From the NCBI RefSeq assembly GCF_001570525.1, contig NZ_BBXC01000020.1:62001-126000 (forward strand): 64,000 bases of DNA. Direction: 5' to 3'. Made by a program: the position numbers and the translations under genes. Position 1 is the stretch's first letter; the number at the start of each line of letters is the position of its first letter. Source of the DNA: Herbidospora sakaeratensis. Lineage in GTDB: Bacteria > Actinomycetota > Actinomycetes > Streptosporangiales > Streptosporangiaceae. Of the stretch, positions 44,959 through 55,184 are shown piece after piece. The notes under the pieces are model-generated. The model saw only the letters and a program-made list of their open reading frames with translations. It had not been told where the DNA came from and made no database searches.

Positions 44959-46422
44959 TCACGTCGTCTCGTAGGCGCGGAACGTCGCCGGGGTGCCCTC
45001 GCCCGTCAGGTCCCAGGCCCACACCCCGGCGAACGCGCCCGTGAAGCCCCAGCGGCGGCCGAAGGTCGCGTAGTCGTCCGACAGGATCGTGGCGTCGAGG
45101 ACCTGGGGGAACTCGTGCCACTGGCCGTCTACGGCGTAGGCGAACCGGAGGTCGCCCTGGTCCAGGGAGAGGCGGAGCCGTACCGGGAAAGGGGTGGACA
45201 GAGGGACCTCGGCGACCTCCCGCACCTCCGCGCGGTCGCTCGCCAGGAGCAGCAGACGGCCCTCCGTCACCGCGAGGAAGTACCAGTTGTCCATGTTGTA
45301 GTAGGCGGTCACCCCGGCGAGTCGCCGGGTGTCCCCGGGGGAGGACTCCACGTCGGCCGCGAAGGTGAAGCGGTGGTCGGTGACGCGGCGCGCGTAGAGG
45401 CTGGGGGCGACGGCCGACCACGGCGACTGGCCGCCCCGGAGCGTGAGCGCGTCGCCGTCGACGGTGAGCCAGTCGTCGGTCGCGGTACGCCGCAACGTGC
45501 TCCACGCGGAGTGCCGCCAGCCTTCGGGCTCCTCGGCGTGAGGCGCGGGCGGGACCGGCAACTCGCCGCCCACCTGCGGCCAGCCGTCCTCCCAGGTCAG
45601 CGGGGCGATCACGGTTTCCCGGCCCAGGATGCAGGCGCCTCTGGGGGTCAGCGGGCGGCTGGCCAGGTAGGCGACCCGCCAGTCGCCCTCGGGGGTGTCG
45701 ACGAAGCTGGCGTGGCCGGTCTTCTGCAGTTCCGCCGCCGGATCGTCCTTCGCGGTGAGGACGGTGCGGGACGCGGTGTAGGGGCCGGTGAGGGTGCGGG
45801 ATCTCGCCACCGTCACCTGGTGGTCCCAGCCGGTGCCGCCCTCGGCGGTGACCAGGTAGTACCAGCCGTCTCTCCGGTAGAGGCGCGGGCCTTCGGTGAA
45901 GCCCGCCGAGGTGCCTTCGAAGATCAGCTCCGGCGGGCCGATGAGCTTTCCATCGGCCCGGGAGAACTCCTGGGCGATGATCCCCCCGGCCCACGGCCGG
46001 CCGGGACGCCATTCGCACTGGTTGCTCAGCAACCACGACCGGCCGTCGTCGTCGTGGAAGAGCGACGGGTCGAAGCCGCGGGCGTGCAGGGGGACCGGCG
46101 CCGACCACCGGTCCCCCGGCCGCTCGGTGGTGACGACGAAGTTCGGGGTGTCCCAGAAGCCCCCGAAACTGCGCACGTCGGTGTAGACGAGGTAGAACAG
46201 GCCGTCGGCGTAGGACAGGTCGGGGGCCCAGATCCCGCCCGAGTCGGGCACGCCCGTCAGGTCGTCGTGCAGCGCCCCGCCCAGGCAGCGCCAGTTGACC
46301 AGGTCGCGCGAGTGGTGCAGCCGCACGCCGGGACGCCACTCGAACGTCGAGGTGGCCACGTAGTAGTCGGCGCCCACGCGCAGGATCGACGGGTCCGGAT
46401 GTGACCCCCGGAGGACCAGCAT
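44959..46422 (-). CDS. GH43 beta-xylosidase / arabinofuranosidase
   Basis: A 487-residue cytoplasmic enzyme without signal peptide. A five-blade GH43 propeller (about 1-310) with the catalytic set D10 (HPDPS), D118 (GFDPS) and E177 (FTEGP), and a C-terminal beta-sandwich (about 320-487) as in GH43_11/12 xylosidases. It would split short xylo- or arabino-oligosaccharides imported by the ABC transporter of the same operon. It is the last gene of the operon and has a GAGGAG ribosome site. Confidence 0.85.
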   Translation of the reverse strand: MLVLRGSHPDPSILRVGADYYVATSTFEWRPGVRLHHSRDLVNWRCLGGALHDDLTGVPDSGGIWAPDLSYADGLFYLVYTDVRSFGGFWDTPNFVVTTERPGDRWSAPVPLHARGFDPSLFHDDDGRSWLLSNQCEWRPGRPWAGGIIAQEFSRADGKLIGPPELIFEGTSAGFTEGPRLYRRDGWYYLVTAEGGTGWDHQVTVARSRTLTGPYTASRTVLTAKDDPAAELQKTGHASFVDTPEGDWRVAYLASRPLTPRGACILGRETVIAPLTWEDGWPQVGGELPVPPAPHAEEPEGWRHSAWSTLRRTATDDWLTVDGDALTLRGGQSPWSAVAPSLYARRVTDHRFTFAADVESSPGDTRRLAGVTAYYNMDNWYFLAVTEGRLLLLASDRAEVREVAEVPLSTPFPVRLRLSLDQGDLRFAYAVDGQWHEFPQVLDATILSDDYATFGRRWGFTGAFAGVWAWDLTGEGTPATFRAYETT

Positions 46423-46434
46423 GACGCTCCTCTT

Positions 46435-47268
46435 CTAGAGAGTGACGCTTCCGGCCGCCAGGCCCGACCGCCAGTGGCGCTGGAGCAGCAGGAACGCCGC
46501 GACCAGCGGGACGATCGAGACCAGGGCGCCGGTGACGACCAGGTGGTAGATGACGTTTCCCGACGAGGGGGGCGTGGCGTTCCAGTCGACCAGGCCCAGC
46601 GTGACGGGGTAGAGCGCGCGGTCGTTGAGCATGACCAGCGGGAGGAAGAAGTTGTTCCAGACGGCCACGAACTGGAACAGGAAGATGGTGACCAGGGCGG
46701 GCGACATGAGCCGCGCCGCGACGGTGAAGAACATCCGGTACTCGCCCACGCCGTCGACGCGGGCGGCGTCCATGACGGCGTCGGGCACCGAGCTGGTCGC
46801 GTAGATCCTGGCCAGGTAGACGCCGATCGGGCTGACGCAGCTCGGCAGGATCACCGCCAGCGGGGTGTTGTCGAGGCCGAGGTCGGCCATCAGGAAGTAG
46901 AGCGGCAGGGCCAGAGCGGTGGTCGGGACGAGGACGGCCCCCAGGATCAGGACCGACAACGTGCGCGACCCCCGGAACGTGTACTTCGCCATCGCATACC
47001 CGGCCAGCGCGGCCAGCAGCGTCGCGACCGCCGCCCCGGCGCCCGCGTAGACGACGGAGTTGAGCATCCAGCGCCAGAACAGGCCGTGCTGGTAGGCCCC
47101 CAGTTCGGCCAGGTTGCCGAACAGCGCGAACCGCTCGCCCGGCGCGAAGCCGACGGCGCTGAACAGGTCGTCGCTGCCCTTGGTCGCGTTGACCACGACC
47201 CACGCCAGCGGCAACAGGAAGTAGACGCTGGCCACCATCAGCACGATCTGGACGGGGAGTCGCTTCAC
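46435..47268 (-). CDS. sugar ABC transporter permease (MalG-like)
   Basis: A 277-residue permease with six membrane helices and the EAA-type loop DAARVDGVGEYRMFFTVAARLMSPAL. The GTG start overlaps the stop of the first permease gene (GTGA). It pairs with that permease and the upstream binding protein. No ATPase gene is in the operon, so a shared MsiK-type ATPase is probably used, as in other actinobacteria. Confidence 0.85.
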   Translation of the reverse strand: MKRLPVQIVLMVASVYFLLPLAWVVVNATKGSDDLFSAVGFAPGERFALFGNLAELGAYQHGLFWRWMLNSVVYAGAGAAVATLLAALAGYAMAKYTFRGSRTLSVLILGAVLVPTTALALPLYFLMADLGLDNTPLAVILPSCVSPIGVYLARIYATSSVPDAVMDAARVDGVGEYRMFFTVAARLMSPALVTIFLFQFVAVWNNFFLPLVMLNDRALYPVTLGLVDWNATPPSSGNVIYHLVVTGALVSIVPLVAAFLLLQRHWRSGLAAGSVTL

Positions 47269-48173
47269 AGTGCGCCCTTCCGCTGGCCGGCCCGCAGGAA
47301 CACGAACGAGAACACGAACGTCGCCAGGGCCAGGACCACGGCGATCGCCGCCGCGTAGCCGGGCTGGGCGTCGGTGAACGCCTTGCTGTACGCGTAGACG
47401 TTCGGGGTGTAGTCGGCGGTGACGCTGCTCGACAGCGGGCGCAACACGGCCGGTTCGTTGAAGAGCTGGAACGCGCCGATGAGGCTGAAGATGAACGCCA
47501 GCAGCAGCGCCGGGACCAGCAACGGCAGCTTGATCCTCAGCGCGAGGGCGAGTTCGCCGCATCCGTCGAGCCGGGCCGCCTCGTAGACGCTCGGCGGTAC
47601 GGCCTGGAGCGCCGCCACCAAGATGATCATGTTGTAGCCGGTCCACTGCCAGACGGCGACGTTGGCGATCGAGCCCAGCAGCGGCGCCCCCTCCAGCAGG
47701 TTCGGCGCACTGATCCCAAACGCCTCGAAGGCGGCGGCGATGGGGCTGAACTTGGGCTGGTAGAAGAACCCCCAGATCAGGGTGGCCACCACCACGGGGA
47801 TGGCGTACGGCAGGAAGAACGTCAGCCGGTGGAACCGCCGCAACCTGACGACCGCGGAGTCGAGCGCCAGCGCGAACCCCGCACTGAGGACGAGCATGAC
47901 CGGGATGGTCAGCCCGACATACCCCAGCACCCTGAGCAACCCCGAGTGGAACGACGGGTCGGCGAACACCTCGGCGTAGTTGCCCAGGCCGACGAACACG
48001 TCCTGCGGGCGGCCCAGCAGTCCTGAACGCTCAGTGCCATGAAGGCTCTGGACGACCGCGATCCCGATCGGGACCAGGAAGAACACGGCGAAGACCAGCA
48101 CGAACGGCGCGACCATGACATAGGGGACCGAACGATTGCGCCGCGCGAGCGGCCGAGTCACGGTGTGACTCAT
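47265..48173 (-). CDS. sugar ABC transporter permease (MalF-like)
   Basis: A 302-residue permease with six membrane helices and the EAA loop YEAARLDGCGELALALRIKLPLLVPAL. ATG at 48173 has GAGGAG 7-10 nt upstream. It is the second gene of the binding protein-permease-permease-GH43 operon. Confidence 0.85.
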   Translation of the reverse strand: MSHTVTRPLARRNRSVPYVMVAPFVLVFAVFFLVPIGIAVVQSLHGTERSGLLGRPQDVFVGLGNYAEVFADPSFHSGLLRVLGYVGLTIPVMLVLSAGFALALDSAVVRLRRFHRLTFFLPYAIPVVVATLIWGFFYQPKFSPIAAAFEAFGISAPNLLEGAPLLGSIANVAVWQWTGYNMIILVAALQAVPPSVYEAARLDGCGELALALRIKLPLLVPALLLAFIFSLIGAFQLFNEPAVLRPLSSSVTADYTPNVYAYSKAFTDAQPGYAAAIAVVLALATFVFSFVFLRAGQRKGAL

Positions 48174-48238
48174 GAGAGGACTCCTCGGGGATGGGCTTCG
48201 CGCGGCCGGCCCGGCGGGGTGCCGGCCGCACGAAGGCT

Positions 48239-49537
48239 CTATTCGGCCAGGGGGAAGCCCTGTTTCCGCATGTCCTCGGCGGCCTTCGCCTGCACCCGGT
48301 CGAGCGCGTCCGACAGCGTGCCGTCGCCGTTGACCGAAGCCCCGAACTCGTCTCTGAACAGGGCGAACACCGTGGTCATGTTCGGCCCCCACGTGAACGA
48401 CGGGTCGACGCCCTGCTGGGCCGCCAGGAACACCTCCTGCACCTTCTGGCCGCCGAAGAACGGGTCCTCCTTGGTGAAGGCCGGCGACTGCTGCCCGGAC
48501 GTCAGCGCCGGGAAGATGCCGTTGGTGTCGACGGCCAGGTTCACGGCGTCGGGGTCGGTGTTGAGCCAGGTGATGAACTCGGCCGCCTCCTTGGCGTGCT
48601 TGGAGCCCTTCGGCACCGAGAGCGAGGAACCGCCCCAGTTCCCGGCGGCGGCGCCCCCGGCCGTCCACTGCGGCATCGGCGCGACCCGGAACTTCCCTTC
48701 GGCCTTGGCCATCGAGCCCTTCAGGTACGACTGCGCCCATGACGGCGCGATCCACGTCGCGACGGTGCCGTCGGTCAGGCCCTTCACCCACTCGGGCGAG
48801 AAGTCCGCCCCCGGCGTGACCGACCCGTCGGCCAGCATGCGCTGCCACAGGTCGGCCACCTGCTTCGACTTGGCGTCGTTCAGGCTCACCCGCCACGAGT
48901 CACCCTCGACGGTGTACCACTTCGCGCCGTTCTGCCAGGTCAGGCCCGCCCACTGACCGGCCTGCTGGGGAGAGAAGACCGCCATCGACACCTCGGGCGC
49001 GGCCTTGTGCAGTTTCGCGGCGGCGGCCGCGTACTCGTCCCAGGTGGCCGGGACGTCGATCTTGTACTTGTCGAAGACGTCCTTGCGGTAGTAGAGGCTC
49101 ATTGGGGCGATGTCCTGCGGGACGCCGTAGACCCGGTCGCCCAGGGTCGACTGCCGCCAGGCCCAGGCCGGGAACTTCGATCCGAGGTCGGCGGGCACGT
49201 GACCGGCGATGTCCTCCAGCGCGTCGGCCGCGACCATCGTGTTCATCATCTGGTATTCGACCAGCGCCACGTCGGGGGCGGTGCCGGCCTTCACCGCGGC
49301 CTGGAGCTTCGTGAAGTAGGTGTCGGACGGCAGGCTCTCGTACTTGACCTGCACGTCCGGGTGGGTCGTGTTCCACTTCTCGACCATCTTCGTCTGGTCG
49401 ATGAAGTGCCAGTAGGTGAGCTGCACCTTGTCCTGTGCCACCGGTGCGGCGGGGGTGCTCCCGCCCGTTCCGCAGGCGGCCAGCAGCAGAGTCAACACGC
49501 CGAGGACGGCGCCGAGCCGGGAGCCGATTCCGCTCAT
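48239..49537 (-). CDS. sugar ABC transporter substrate-binding lipoprotein
   Basis: A 432-residue family 1 solute-binding lipoprotein. The lipobox LAACG puts Cys near 22. QLTYWHFIDQTKMVEKWNTTHPDVQVKYESLP and APDVALVEYQMMNTM are typical of oligosaccharide receptors. As the first gene of an operon ending in GH43 and controlled by a LacI protein, it probably binds xylo- or arabino-oligosaccharides. Confidence 0.85.
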   Translation of the reverse strand: MSGIGSRLGAVLGVLTLLLAACGTGGSTPAAPVAQDKVQLTYWHFIDQTKMVEKWNTTHPDVQVKYESLPSDTYFTKLQAAVKAGTAPDVALVEYQMMNTMVAADALEDIAGHVPADLGSKFPAWAWRQSTLGDRVYGVPQDIAPMSLYYRKDVFDKYKIDVPATWDEYAAAAAKLHKAAPEVSMAVFSPQQAGQWAGLTWQNGAKWYTVEGDSWRVSLNDAKSKQVADLWQRMLADGSVTPGADFSPEWVKGLTDGTVATWIAPSWAQSYLKGSMAKAEGKFRVAPMPQWTAGGAAAGNWGGSSLSVPKGSKHAKEAAEFITWLNTDPDAVNLAVDTNGIFPALTSGQQSPAFTKEDPFFGGQKVQEVFLAAQQGVDPSFTWGPNMTTVFALFRDEFGASVNGDGTLSDALDRVQAKAAEDMRKQGFPLAE

Positions 49538-49562
49538 CCCGGACTCCTCTCAGGGGACACTT

Positions 49563-49579
49563 TCGCGAAATTTTCGCGA
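49563..49579. promoter_or_regulatory. LacI operator 1
   Basis: TCGCGAAA-T-TTTCGCGA is a perfect 8-bp inverted repeat about a central base, 26 nt upstream of the binding-protein start. Confidence 0.7.
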
Positions 49580-49652
49580 GATTTTCGAGTACCGTATGCG
49601 CGAAGATCCCGGCGGTCAACGGTCCAGTTGGTCACGGATCCGCATAATCGGA

Positions 49653-49669
49653 TCGCGAAAATTTCGAGA
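49653..49669. promoter_or_regulatory. LacI operator 2
   Basis: TCGCGAAA-A-TTTCGAGA, the same 17-bp site as operator 1 with one arm mismatch, 13 nt upstream of the LacI-family gene. The two sites are 90 bp apart, centre to centre, which would allow looping and joint control of both divergent genes. Confidence 0.7.
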
Positions 49670-49681
49670 TAGGCTCCCCAG

Positions 49682-50695
49682 ATGACCAGTGACCGGGTGA
49701 AGATCGCCGACATCGCGGCCGAGGCGGGCGTCTCCGTGGCGACCGTCTCGAAGGTGCTCAACGGCAGGTCCGACGTCTCGTCCGCCACCCGCGCGAAGGT
49801 CGAGACCGCGCTGCGCCGCAACGGTTACGCGCGCCGGAAGTCCCATCGCCACGGCGACGTCGGTCTGGTCGACCTCGTGGTCAACGAGCTCGACTCGTCG
49901 TGGTCGATCGAGGTGATCCGCGGCGCCGAGGAGGCCTGTCACGACGCCGGGGTGGGCATGGTCGTCTCGGCCGTCCACGGCCGGTCGGCCGCCACCCGCG
50001 AATGGCTCGACAACCTGGCCGCCCGCAGGTCCGACGGGGTGGTCCTGGTCGTCTCCGAGTTGTCCCGGCCAGAACGGGCCCGGCTCGACGCCATCGGCGT
50101 GCCCTTCGTCGTGGTCGACCCGGTGGGCGAGGTCGACCCCGACGTCCCGGCCGTGGGCGCGACCAACTACGCCGGCGGCATCAGCGCGACCGAGCACCTG
50201 ATCGCGCAGGGCCACACCCGGATCGCCCACCTGGGCGGCCCCCGTGAGCTGCTGTGCAGCAGGGCGCGGGCCGACGGCTACCGGGCCGCGCTCGACCGGG
50301 CCGGCCTGCCGGTGCCCGACGGGCACCTCCGCCACGGCGCGTTCACCGACGTCGCCGGCCACGCCGACATGCTCGCCCTGCTCGACCTCGCCGAGCCGCC
50401 GACGGCCGTGTTCGCGGCCAGCGACCAGCAGGCGTTCGGCGTCTACGAGGCGCTGCGCGAGCGCGGGCTCAGCGTCCCCGGCGACGTCAGCGTGGTCGGG
50501 TTCGACGACGTCCCGGTCGCGCGCTGGGTGTCGCCGCCGCTGACGACGGTCCGGCAGCCGATCTTCGAGATGGCGTCGATGGCCGTGCGGCTGCTGCTGC
50601 GGCTGATCGACGGCGAGCCGATCGACTCACCGCGCGTCGAGCTCGCCACCAGGCTCGTCACCCGCGAGTCCGTCGAAACTTTCTCGAAACATTGA
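49682..50695 (+). CDS. LacI-family repressor of the GH43/ABC operon
   Basis: A 337-residue regulator with the LacI HTH VKIADIAAEAGVSVATVSKVLNG (5-27) and hinge, then a periplasmic-binding-protein-like sugar domain (about 62-337, with FAASDQQAFGVYEAL and VSVVGFDDVPVARW). Two matching palindromes flank its promoter region. The effector is probably an oligosaccharide brought in by the operon. Confidence 0.85.
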   Translation: MTSDRVKIADIAAEAGVSVATVSKVLNGRSDVSSATRAKVETALRRNGYARRKSHRHGDVGLVDLVVNELDSSWSIEVIRGAEEACHDAGVGMVVSAVHGRSAATREWLDNLAARRSDGVVLVVSELSRPERARLDAIGVPFVVVDPVGEVDPDVPAVGATNYAGGISATEHLIAQGHTRIAHLGGPRELLCSRARADGYRAALDRAGLPVPDGHLRHGAFTDVAGHADMLALLDLAEPPTAVFAASDQQAFGVYEALRERGLSVPGDVSVVGFDDVPVARWVSPPLTTVRQPIFEMASMAVRLLLRLIDGEPIDSPRVELATRLVTRESVETFSKH

Positions 50696-50787
50696 CTTAG
50701 CCGCGATCTCCACCGCACCATGGCGCACACGACACCTGTTCGGCGGGCCGGGTGCCGTTCGCCCGTACGACGAGTGGAGATCCCCGC

Positions 50788-52332
50788 ATGCGCAGAACCG
50801 TCCTCCTGGTCGCCGCCTTACTGGCGGGCCTGACCGGGACCACCGTCCTCCCCGCATCGGCCGACGTGGCCGGGCGCAACCTGCCCGCCGGCGGCAGGGT
50901 GCTGTTCATGATGGGCCAGGACAGCACGACCCTGTCCGACCTGAAGCGCGACGTGCCGTCGATGAATCCCGGCGGCGTCACCCTCTACACGAACATCGTG
51001 CTCGGCGGCTCGCCGCCGCCGCTGGCCGGGATCGCCGCCCCGGCCGACTGGGGCGCGGGGCGGGTCGACTTCCCGCAGACGCTGGGCGACTATCCGAACG
51101 CCGCCCTCGCGGTCGGCCTCTACCTGTCCGACGCGACCTCGGGATGCGGCAACCAGCCCCTGCGCGCCATCATCGCCAACCCCGACGCCGACATCACGCC
51201 GTCGCTCGTGTCCGCCTACCGCGCCCAGGTCGACGAGCTGGTGAACCGGCTGAAGGGCTACGACCGCGCGGTCTACCTGCGTATCGGCTACGAGTTCGAC
51301 GGCCCGTGGAACTGCTACAACACCGACTTCTACAAGCGGGCCTTCCGCTACATCAAGGGCCGCATCGACGCGCTGGGCGCCTCGAAGGTCGCCACGGTCT
51401 GGCAGACGGCGGCGTGGCCGCTGAACACCTCGACCGACCACCCCGAGTGGAACTACGTCGTCACCGACCCCGACCACCTGACCAAGTGGTATCCGGGCGA
51501 CGACGTGGTCGACTGGGTCGGCCTGTCGGCCTTCTACAACTCGGGATCGGTCGCCACGCAGTGGGGCTGCCGCGCCTACGACCAGGCCCCGGTGGCCGCG
51601 CAGACCCGCGCGCTCGACTTCGCCCGAGCCCGCAACAAGCCCGCGATGATCGCCGAAACCGCCCCGCAGGGCTACACGAACGGCACGCTCACCCGCTCGT
51701 GCATCTTCTCCAAGGCGCCCGCCGGCACGTCCGCGGAGACCATCTGGTCGCAGTGGTACGCGCCCTTCTTCGCGTTCGTCGAAGCCAACCGCGACGTGGT
51801 GCGGGCCGTCTCGTACATCAACACGAACTGGGACTCGCAGCCGCTCTGGCAGTGCGCGACCGGCGCGCAGGCGGGCGGGCCGGGGTGCGCGAACGGCTAC
51901 TGGGGTGACTCCCGGATCCAGGCGAACCCCCTGATCAGAAGCCGGTTCCTCGCCGAACTGAGCAAGCCGGTCTACGTCGGCGGCACCGGCCCGAACCCCA
52001 CGCCGTCGCCCACGCCCACCTCGTCGCCCAGCCCGAGCCCGTCGCCGACGCCCACCGTCACCCCCACGACGGGCCGCTACGACGTCGGCGCGTCGCGGTC
52101 GGTCATCTGGTTCCGGCCGAACGGGTTCACCTCGTCGTACGTCACCGTGCACTACCGGGTGAACGGCGGTGGCCAGCTCAACTACTTCCTGACCTGGAAC
52201 GCCGGGTCGGGACGCTGGGAACTGCCGGTCACCCTGACCGCCGGCAGCTCCCTGAACTACTGGTTCGACTTCCAGCCGACGTCGCAGACGTACCAGGAGT
52301 CGACGCCCGCCCGCACCACGACGATCAGCTGA
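50788..52332 (+). CDS. secreted GH26-like glycoside hydrolase with C-terminal binding module
   Basis: A 514-residue exported protein. The ATG at 50788 gives a clean signal peptide (cut near ASAD) with GTGGAGA upstream. The barrel (about 30-395) has YLRIGYEFDGPWN with likely acid Glu169 and IAETAPQG with likely nucleophile Glu290, the arrangement of GH26-type beta-mannanases and beta-1,3-glucanases. A Pro-Ser-Thr linker (about 400-428) leads to a beta-sandwich module (about 430-514) resembling beta-glucan-binding CBM56-type modules. It is next to the LacI gene but has no copy of the LacI site. Confidence 0.7.
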   Translation: MRRTVLLVAALLAGLTGTTVLPASADVAGRNLPAGGRVLFMMGQDSTTLSDLKRDVPSMNPGGVTLYTNIVLGGSPPPLAGIAAPADWGAGRVDFPQTLGDYPNAALAVGLYLSDATSGCGNQPLRAIIANPDADITPSLVSAYRAQVDELVNRLKGYDRAVYLRIGYEFDGPWNCYNTDFYKRAFRYIKGRIDALGASKVATVWQTAAWPLNTSTDHPEWNYVVTDPDHLTKWYPGDDVVDWVGLSAFYNSGSVATQWGCRAYDQAPVAAQTRALDFARARNKPAMIAETAPQGYTNGTLTRSCIFSKAPAGTSAETIWSQWYAPFFAFVEANRDVVRAVSYINTNWDSQPLWQCATGAQAGGPGCANGYWGDSRIQANPLIRSRFLAELSKPVYVGGTGPNPTPSPTPTSSPSPSPSPTPTVTPTTGRYDVGASRSVIWFRPNGFTSSYVTVHYRVNGGGQLNYFLTWNAGSGRWELPVTLTAGSSLNYWFDFQPTSQTYQESTPARTTTIS

Positions 52333-53041
52333 CGAGGCCCTTCTCCCCGGCCGTGACCCGGACGTCCAGACGGTTCCCGGCCGGGGGGAAGAAGCAGAGG
52401 AAGTGGTCGGTCAGCGCGCACGGCGGCAGGTGGGCCCTGTTGAAGTCGGCCTCCAGCGTCCCGTCCGGGCCCGGGGCGGGCAGCGGGAGGGTGCGGAAGC
52501 GGAAGGTCTCCTCGCCGTTCGTCAGGTCGCCGAACTGGGCCGACAGGCCGCCGGGGGCCTCGGTGACCGCGAGGGTGCGGCGGCCTCCCGGGAGGTCGAT
52601 CTCCACCTCGCCGACCAGGAGCAGGTCGCGGTCGCGGCCGTCGGCGGTGGGGACCGTCTCGGGGCGGGTCTCGCCGTAGGGGCGGAAGACAGCGGGGCGG
52701 ATCCACGCCGGGTCGTGGGCGTAGGAGTCGATGCCCCGGAAGGCGCGCAGGGTCGCGGCGTCGGGATCCCAGGTCCGGATCACCGGGAGGCCGTCCCGGA
52801 TGAGGGCCTGGATCTTGACGCGGCCGTGGTGGAGGCCCGAGACGTCGGGGGTGATGACGACCGGGCCGGTCACGGGTTCGCCGTCGATGGTCAGGCCGTC
52901 GTCGGGGCCCGCCTTCAGTTCGACGCCGCCGCCGGTCGGGCTCCACACGCCGGGCACGCCCGGGACGACGGTGTCGCCGTCGATCCAGGTCGTGCCGGTC
53001 AGGGTGAGCAGGTCGCGGACTTCGGCCTCGCGGGTGGTCAT
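52325..53041 (-). CDS. DUF1684 family protein
   Basis: A 238-residue soluble protein. The ending [26 protein letters not shown] is the DUF1684 hallmark (Cys-x-Asn/Asp...PP-x-NRL), preceded by the [12 protein letters not shown] strand. The function is unknown; homologues often sit near oxidoreductases. It is the last gene of the nine-gene operon and its start overlaps the preceding stop by 4 bp. Confidence 0.8.
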   Translation of the reverse strand: MTTREAEVRDLLTLTGTTWIDGDTVVPGVPGVWSPTGGGVELKAGPDDGLTIDGEPVTGPVVITPDVSGLHHGRVKIQALIRDGLPVIRTWDPDAATLRAFRGIDSYAHDPAWIRPAVFRPYGETRPETVPTADGRDRDLLLVGEVEIDLPGGRRTLAVTEAPGGLSAQFGDLTNGEETFRFRTLPLPAPGPDGTLEADFNRAHLPPCALTDHFLCFFPPAGNRLDVRVTAGEKGLVS

Positions 53042-54153
53042 GAGAGCTCCTTCCAGGCCCGGCCGAGCAGTTCGGCCGAGCGCACGCGGTCGGCGTGGTC
53101 GTGGGTGATGGTGGTGACGAGCAGTTCGTCCGCGCCCGTGACGTCGCGGAGGACCCGCAGGCGCTCGACCACCTGGGCGGGGGTGCCGACGAACTGGGTG
53201 TCGAGACGGTCGGCGATCAGTTCGCGGTCTTCGGGCGTCCACTCGTGCGCGAGCGCCTCCTCGGGCGTGGGGAACGGGATCGCGCCCGCTCCGGTACGGA
53301 TGCTGCGCACCCACAGGCCGTAGGGTTCGGCGATCCTTTTCGCGTCGGCTTCGGTCTCGGCCACGACGACGTCGGCCGACACCATCACGTGGGGTTTCGC
53401 GTGCAGATCCGACGGCTTGAAGGCGTCGCGGTAGGCGTCCACGGCCTCGAGGACCGCCGACGGGGCGACGTGGTAGTTGGCCGCGAACGGCAGGCCGCGT
53501 TCGGCGGCGACCTGGGCGCTCTGGCCGCCGCTGCTGCCGAGGATCCACAACTCCAGCTCCGCGCCCTCGCCCGGGTTCACGCGGGCCTCGACGCCCTCGG
53601 CCGACCGGTAAGTGCCGGCGATGAACGCCCTGATGTCGTCCACCTGCTCGGCGAAGTCGGGCGACTGCGCGCCGGGCTGCTGGAGCAGCTGCGCCCACAG
53701 GGTGAAGATCGACTTGTCGGCGATCGAGGCGAACGAGAACGGCTTGGGGATCAGCAGGCCGTCGACGACCCGCGCCTCCTGGGGCGGCGGCGCGGGCGCG
53801 TCCTTGAACTCCTTGGCGCGCTGGCCCGACCGGCCCAGGCCCAGGTCGATGCGGCCCGGGTGGAGCGCGTCGAGGGTGCCGAACTGCTCGACGACGCCGA
53901 GCGCGGTCTGGTGACCGAGCTGCACCGCGCCCGAGCCCACGCGGATGGTGCTGGTCGCGGCGGCGACCGCGCCGATCAGCACCGCCGGGGCCGAGCTCGC
54001 CACGCCCGGCGTGAAGTGGTGTTCGGCCAGCCAGTAGCGGTGGTAGCCGGCCGCCTCCGCCGCGCGCGCCAGGTCGAGGGTGTTGGCGAGGGCCTGCCGG
54101 GCGTCGCCGCCGGAGACGATCGGGGCCAGGTCGAGGATGGACAGCCGGGTCAT
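53038..54153 (-). CDS. LLM-class flavin-dependent monooxygenase
   Basis: A 371-residue bacterial-luciferase-like barrel. [13 protein letters not shown] at the start, [22 protein letters not shown] and IDLGLGRSG are typical of the MsnO8/alkanal-monooxygenase-like group. It uses FMNH2 (or F420) and O2. It is one of four LLM genes in the operon; overlaps on both sides are 4 bp. Confidence 0.85.
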   Translation of the reverse strand: MTRLSILDLAPIVSGGDARQALANTLDLARAAEAAGYHRYWLAEHHFTPGVASSAPAVLIGAVAAATSTIRVGSGAVQLGHQTALGVVEQFGTLDALHPGRIDLGLGRSGQRAKEFKDAPAPPPQEARVVDGLLIPKPFSFASIADKSIFTLWAQLLQQPGAQSPDFAEQVDDIRAFIAGTYRSAEGVEARVNPGEGAELELWILGSSGGQSAQVAAERGLPFAANYHVAPSAVLEAVDAYRDAFKPSDLHAKPHVMVSADVVVAETEADAKRIAEPYGLWVRSIRTGAGAIPFPTPEEALAHEWTPEDRELIADRLDTQFVGTPAQVVERLRVLRDVTGADELLVTTITHDHADRVRSAELLGRAWKELS

Positions 54154-55184
54154 GCGAGCCCTCCCAGGGGTCTGCTGGGGATGTCGGCGCGGAGCACGGG
54201 CGCGATCTCCGCTTGGAACAGTTCGAGCGAGGCGCGGTGCCGCGCGGCGGGCAGCCCGTCGGCCTCGGCCGAGATGTGGATCACCTCGTGGCCGAGCCGG
54301 TCGTGGTAGCGGTGGACCTTGTCGATGATCTGCTGGGGGCTGCCGACCAGGATCGAGCTGCGCTCGATGGCGTCCTCCAGACTGTGGAAGACCGGGTCGA
54401 GGCCGCGCTGGGCGAAGAACTTCAGCCGCGCGTCGAAGATCGGCCGGTAGGTCTCGATGGCGTCCTGCGACTTCGGGGCGCTGTAGTAACCGGCCGTGCC
54501 CGCCCCGACCACGGCGTCCTTCGGGTCGTGGCCGTGGTGTTCCCAGCGTTCGCGGTAGTAGGCGACGAGTTCGGCGTACGGCTCGACCGGATTCGAGACG
54601 TTCGCGGAGAACAGCGGGTCGCCGTAGGAGGCGGCCAGGTCGACCGACTCGCGGCTGGTGGCGCTGCCGTGCCAGACCCTGATCGGCCGCTGGAGCGGGC
54701 GGGGCAGCACCTCGGCGTTCTCCAGCGGCGGGCGGAACCGGCCCGACCAGGTCACCCGGTCCTCCCGCCAGAGGCGGCGGAACAGTTCGTAGCCCTCCCG
54801 GTTGCGGTCCCACTGGTCGGCCTCGGTGACGTGGAACAGTTCGGCCTGCGCGGTGCCGTTGCCCTTGCCGATGATCAGCTCCAGCCGGCCGCCCGACAGG
54901 TGGTCGAGGGTCGAGTAGTCCTCGAAGGCCCTGACCGGGTCGAGCAGCGCGAGCGTGGTGACGGCGGTGAACAACCGGATCGTCGAGGTCTTGGCGGCGA
55001 TGTGGCTCAGCACGACCGTCGGCGACGACGACAGGAACGGGCGTTCGTGGCGCTCGCCGAACGCGAACCCGTCGAAGCCCAGTTCCTCGGCCACCACCGC
55101 GCTGTCGACGATCTCGCGGAAGCGCTGCTCGACCGGCGTGCCGGGGTCGGTGTGGAAGCCCAGCGTGAGGGCGAGGAACTTCAC
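54150..55184 (-). CDS. LLM-class flavin-dependent oxidoreductase
   Basis: A 344-residue LLM protein. [22 protein letters not shown] and [11 protein letters not shown] mark the flavin-binding core; [20 protein letters not shown] is the usual late motif. The GTG start overlaps the preceding stop (GTGA). The substrate is unknown. Confidence 0.85.
   Translation of the reverse strand: MKFLALTLGFHTDPGTPVEQRFREIVDSAVVAEELGFDGFAFGERHERPFLSSSPTVVLSHIAAKTSTIRLFTAVTTLALLDPVRAFEDYSTLDHLSGGRLELIIGKGNGTAQAELFHVTEADQWDRNREGYELFRRLWREDRVTWSGRFRPPLENAEVLPRPLQRPIRVWHGSATSRESVDLAASYGDPLFSANVSNPVEPYAELVAYYRERWEHHGHDPKDAVVGAGTAGYYSAPKSQDAIETYRPIFDARLKFFAQRGLDPVFHSLEDAIERSSILVGSPQQIIDKVHRYHDRLGHEVIHISAEADGLPAARHRASLELFQAEIAPVLRADIPSRPLGGLA

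Noticed and set aside
50669-50692. Third LacI site at the end of the LacI gene
   Set aside because: TCGAAAC and TTTCTCGA are present, but the arms do not align as in the two true sites and the sequence is coding.
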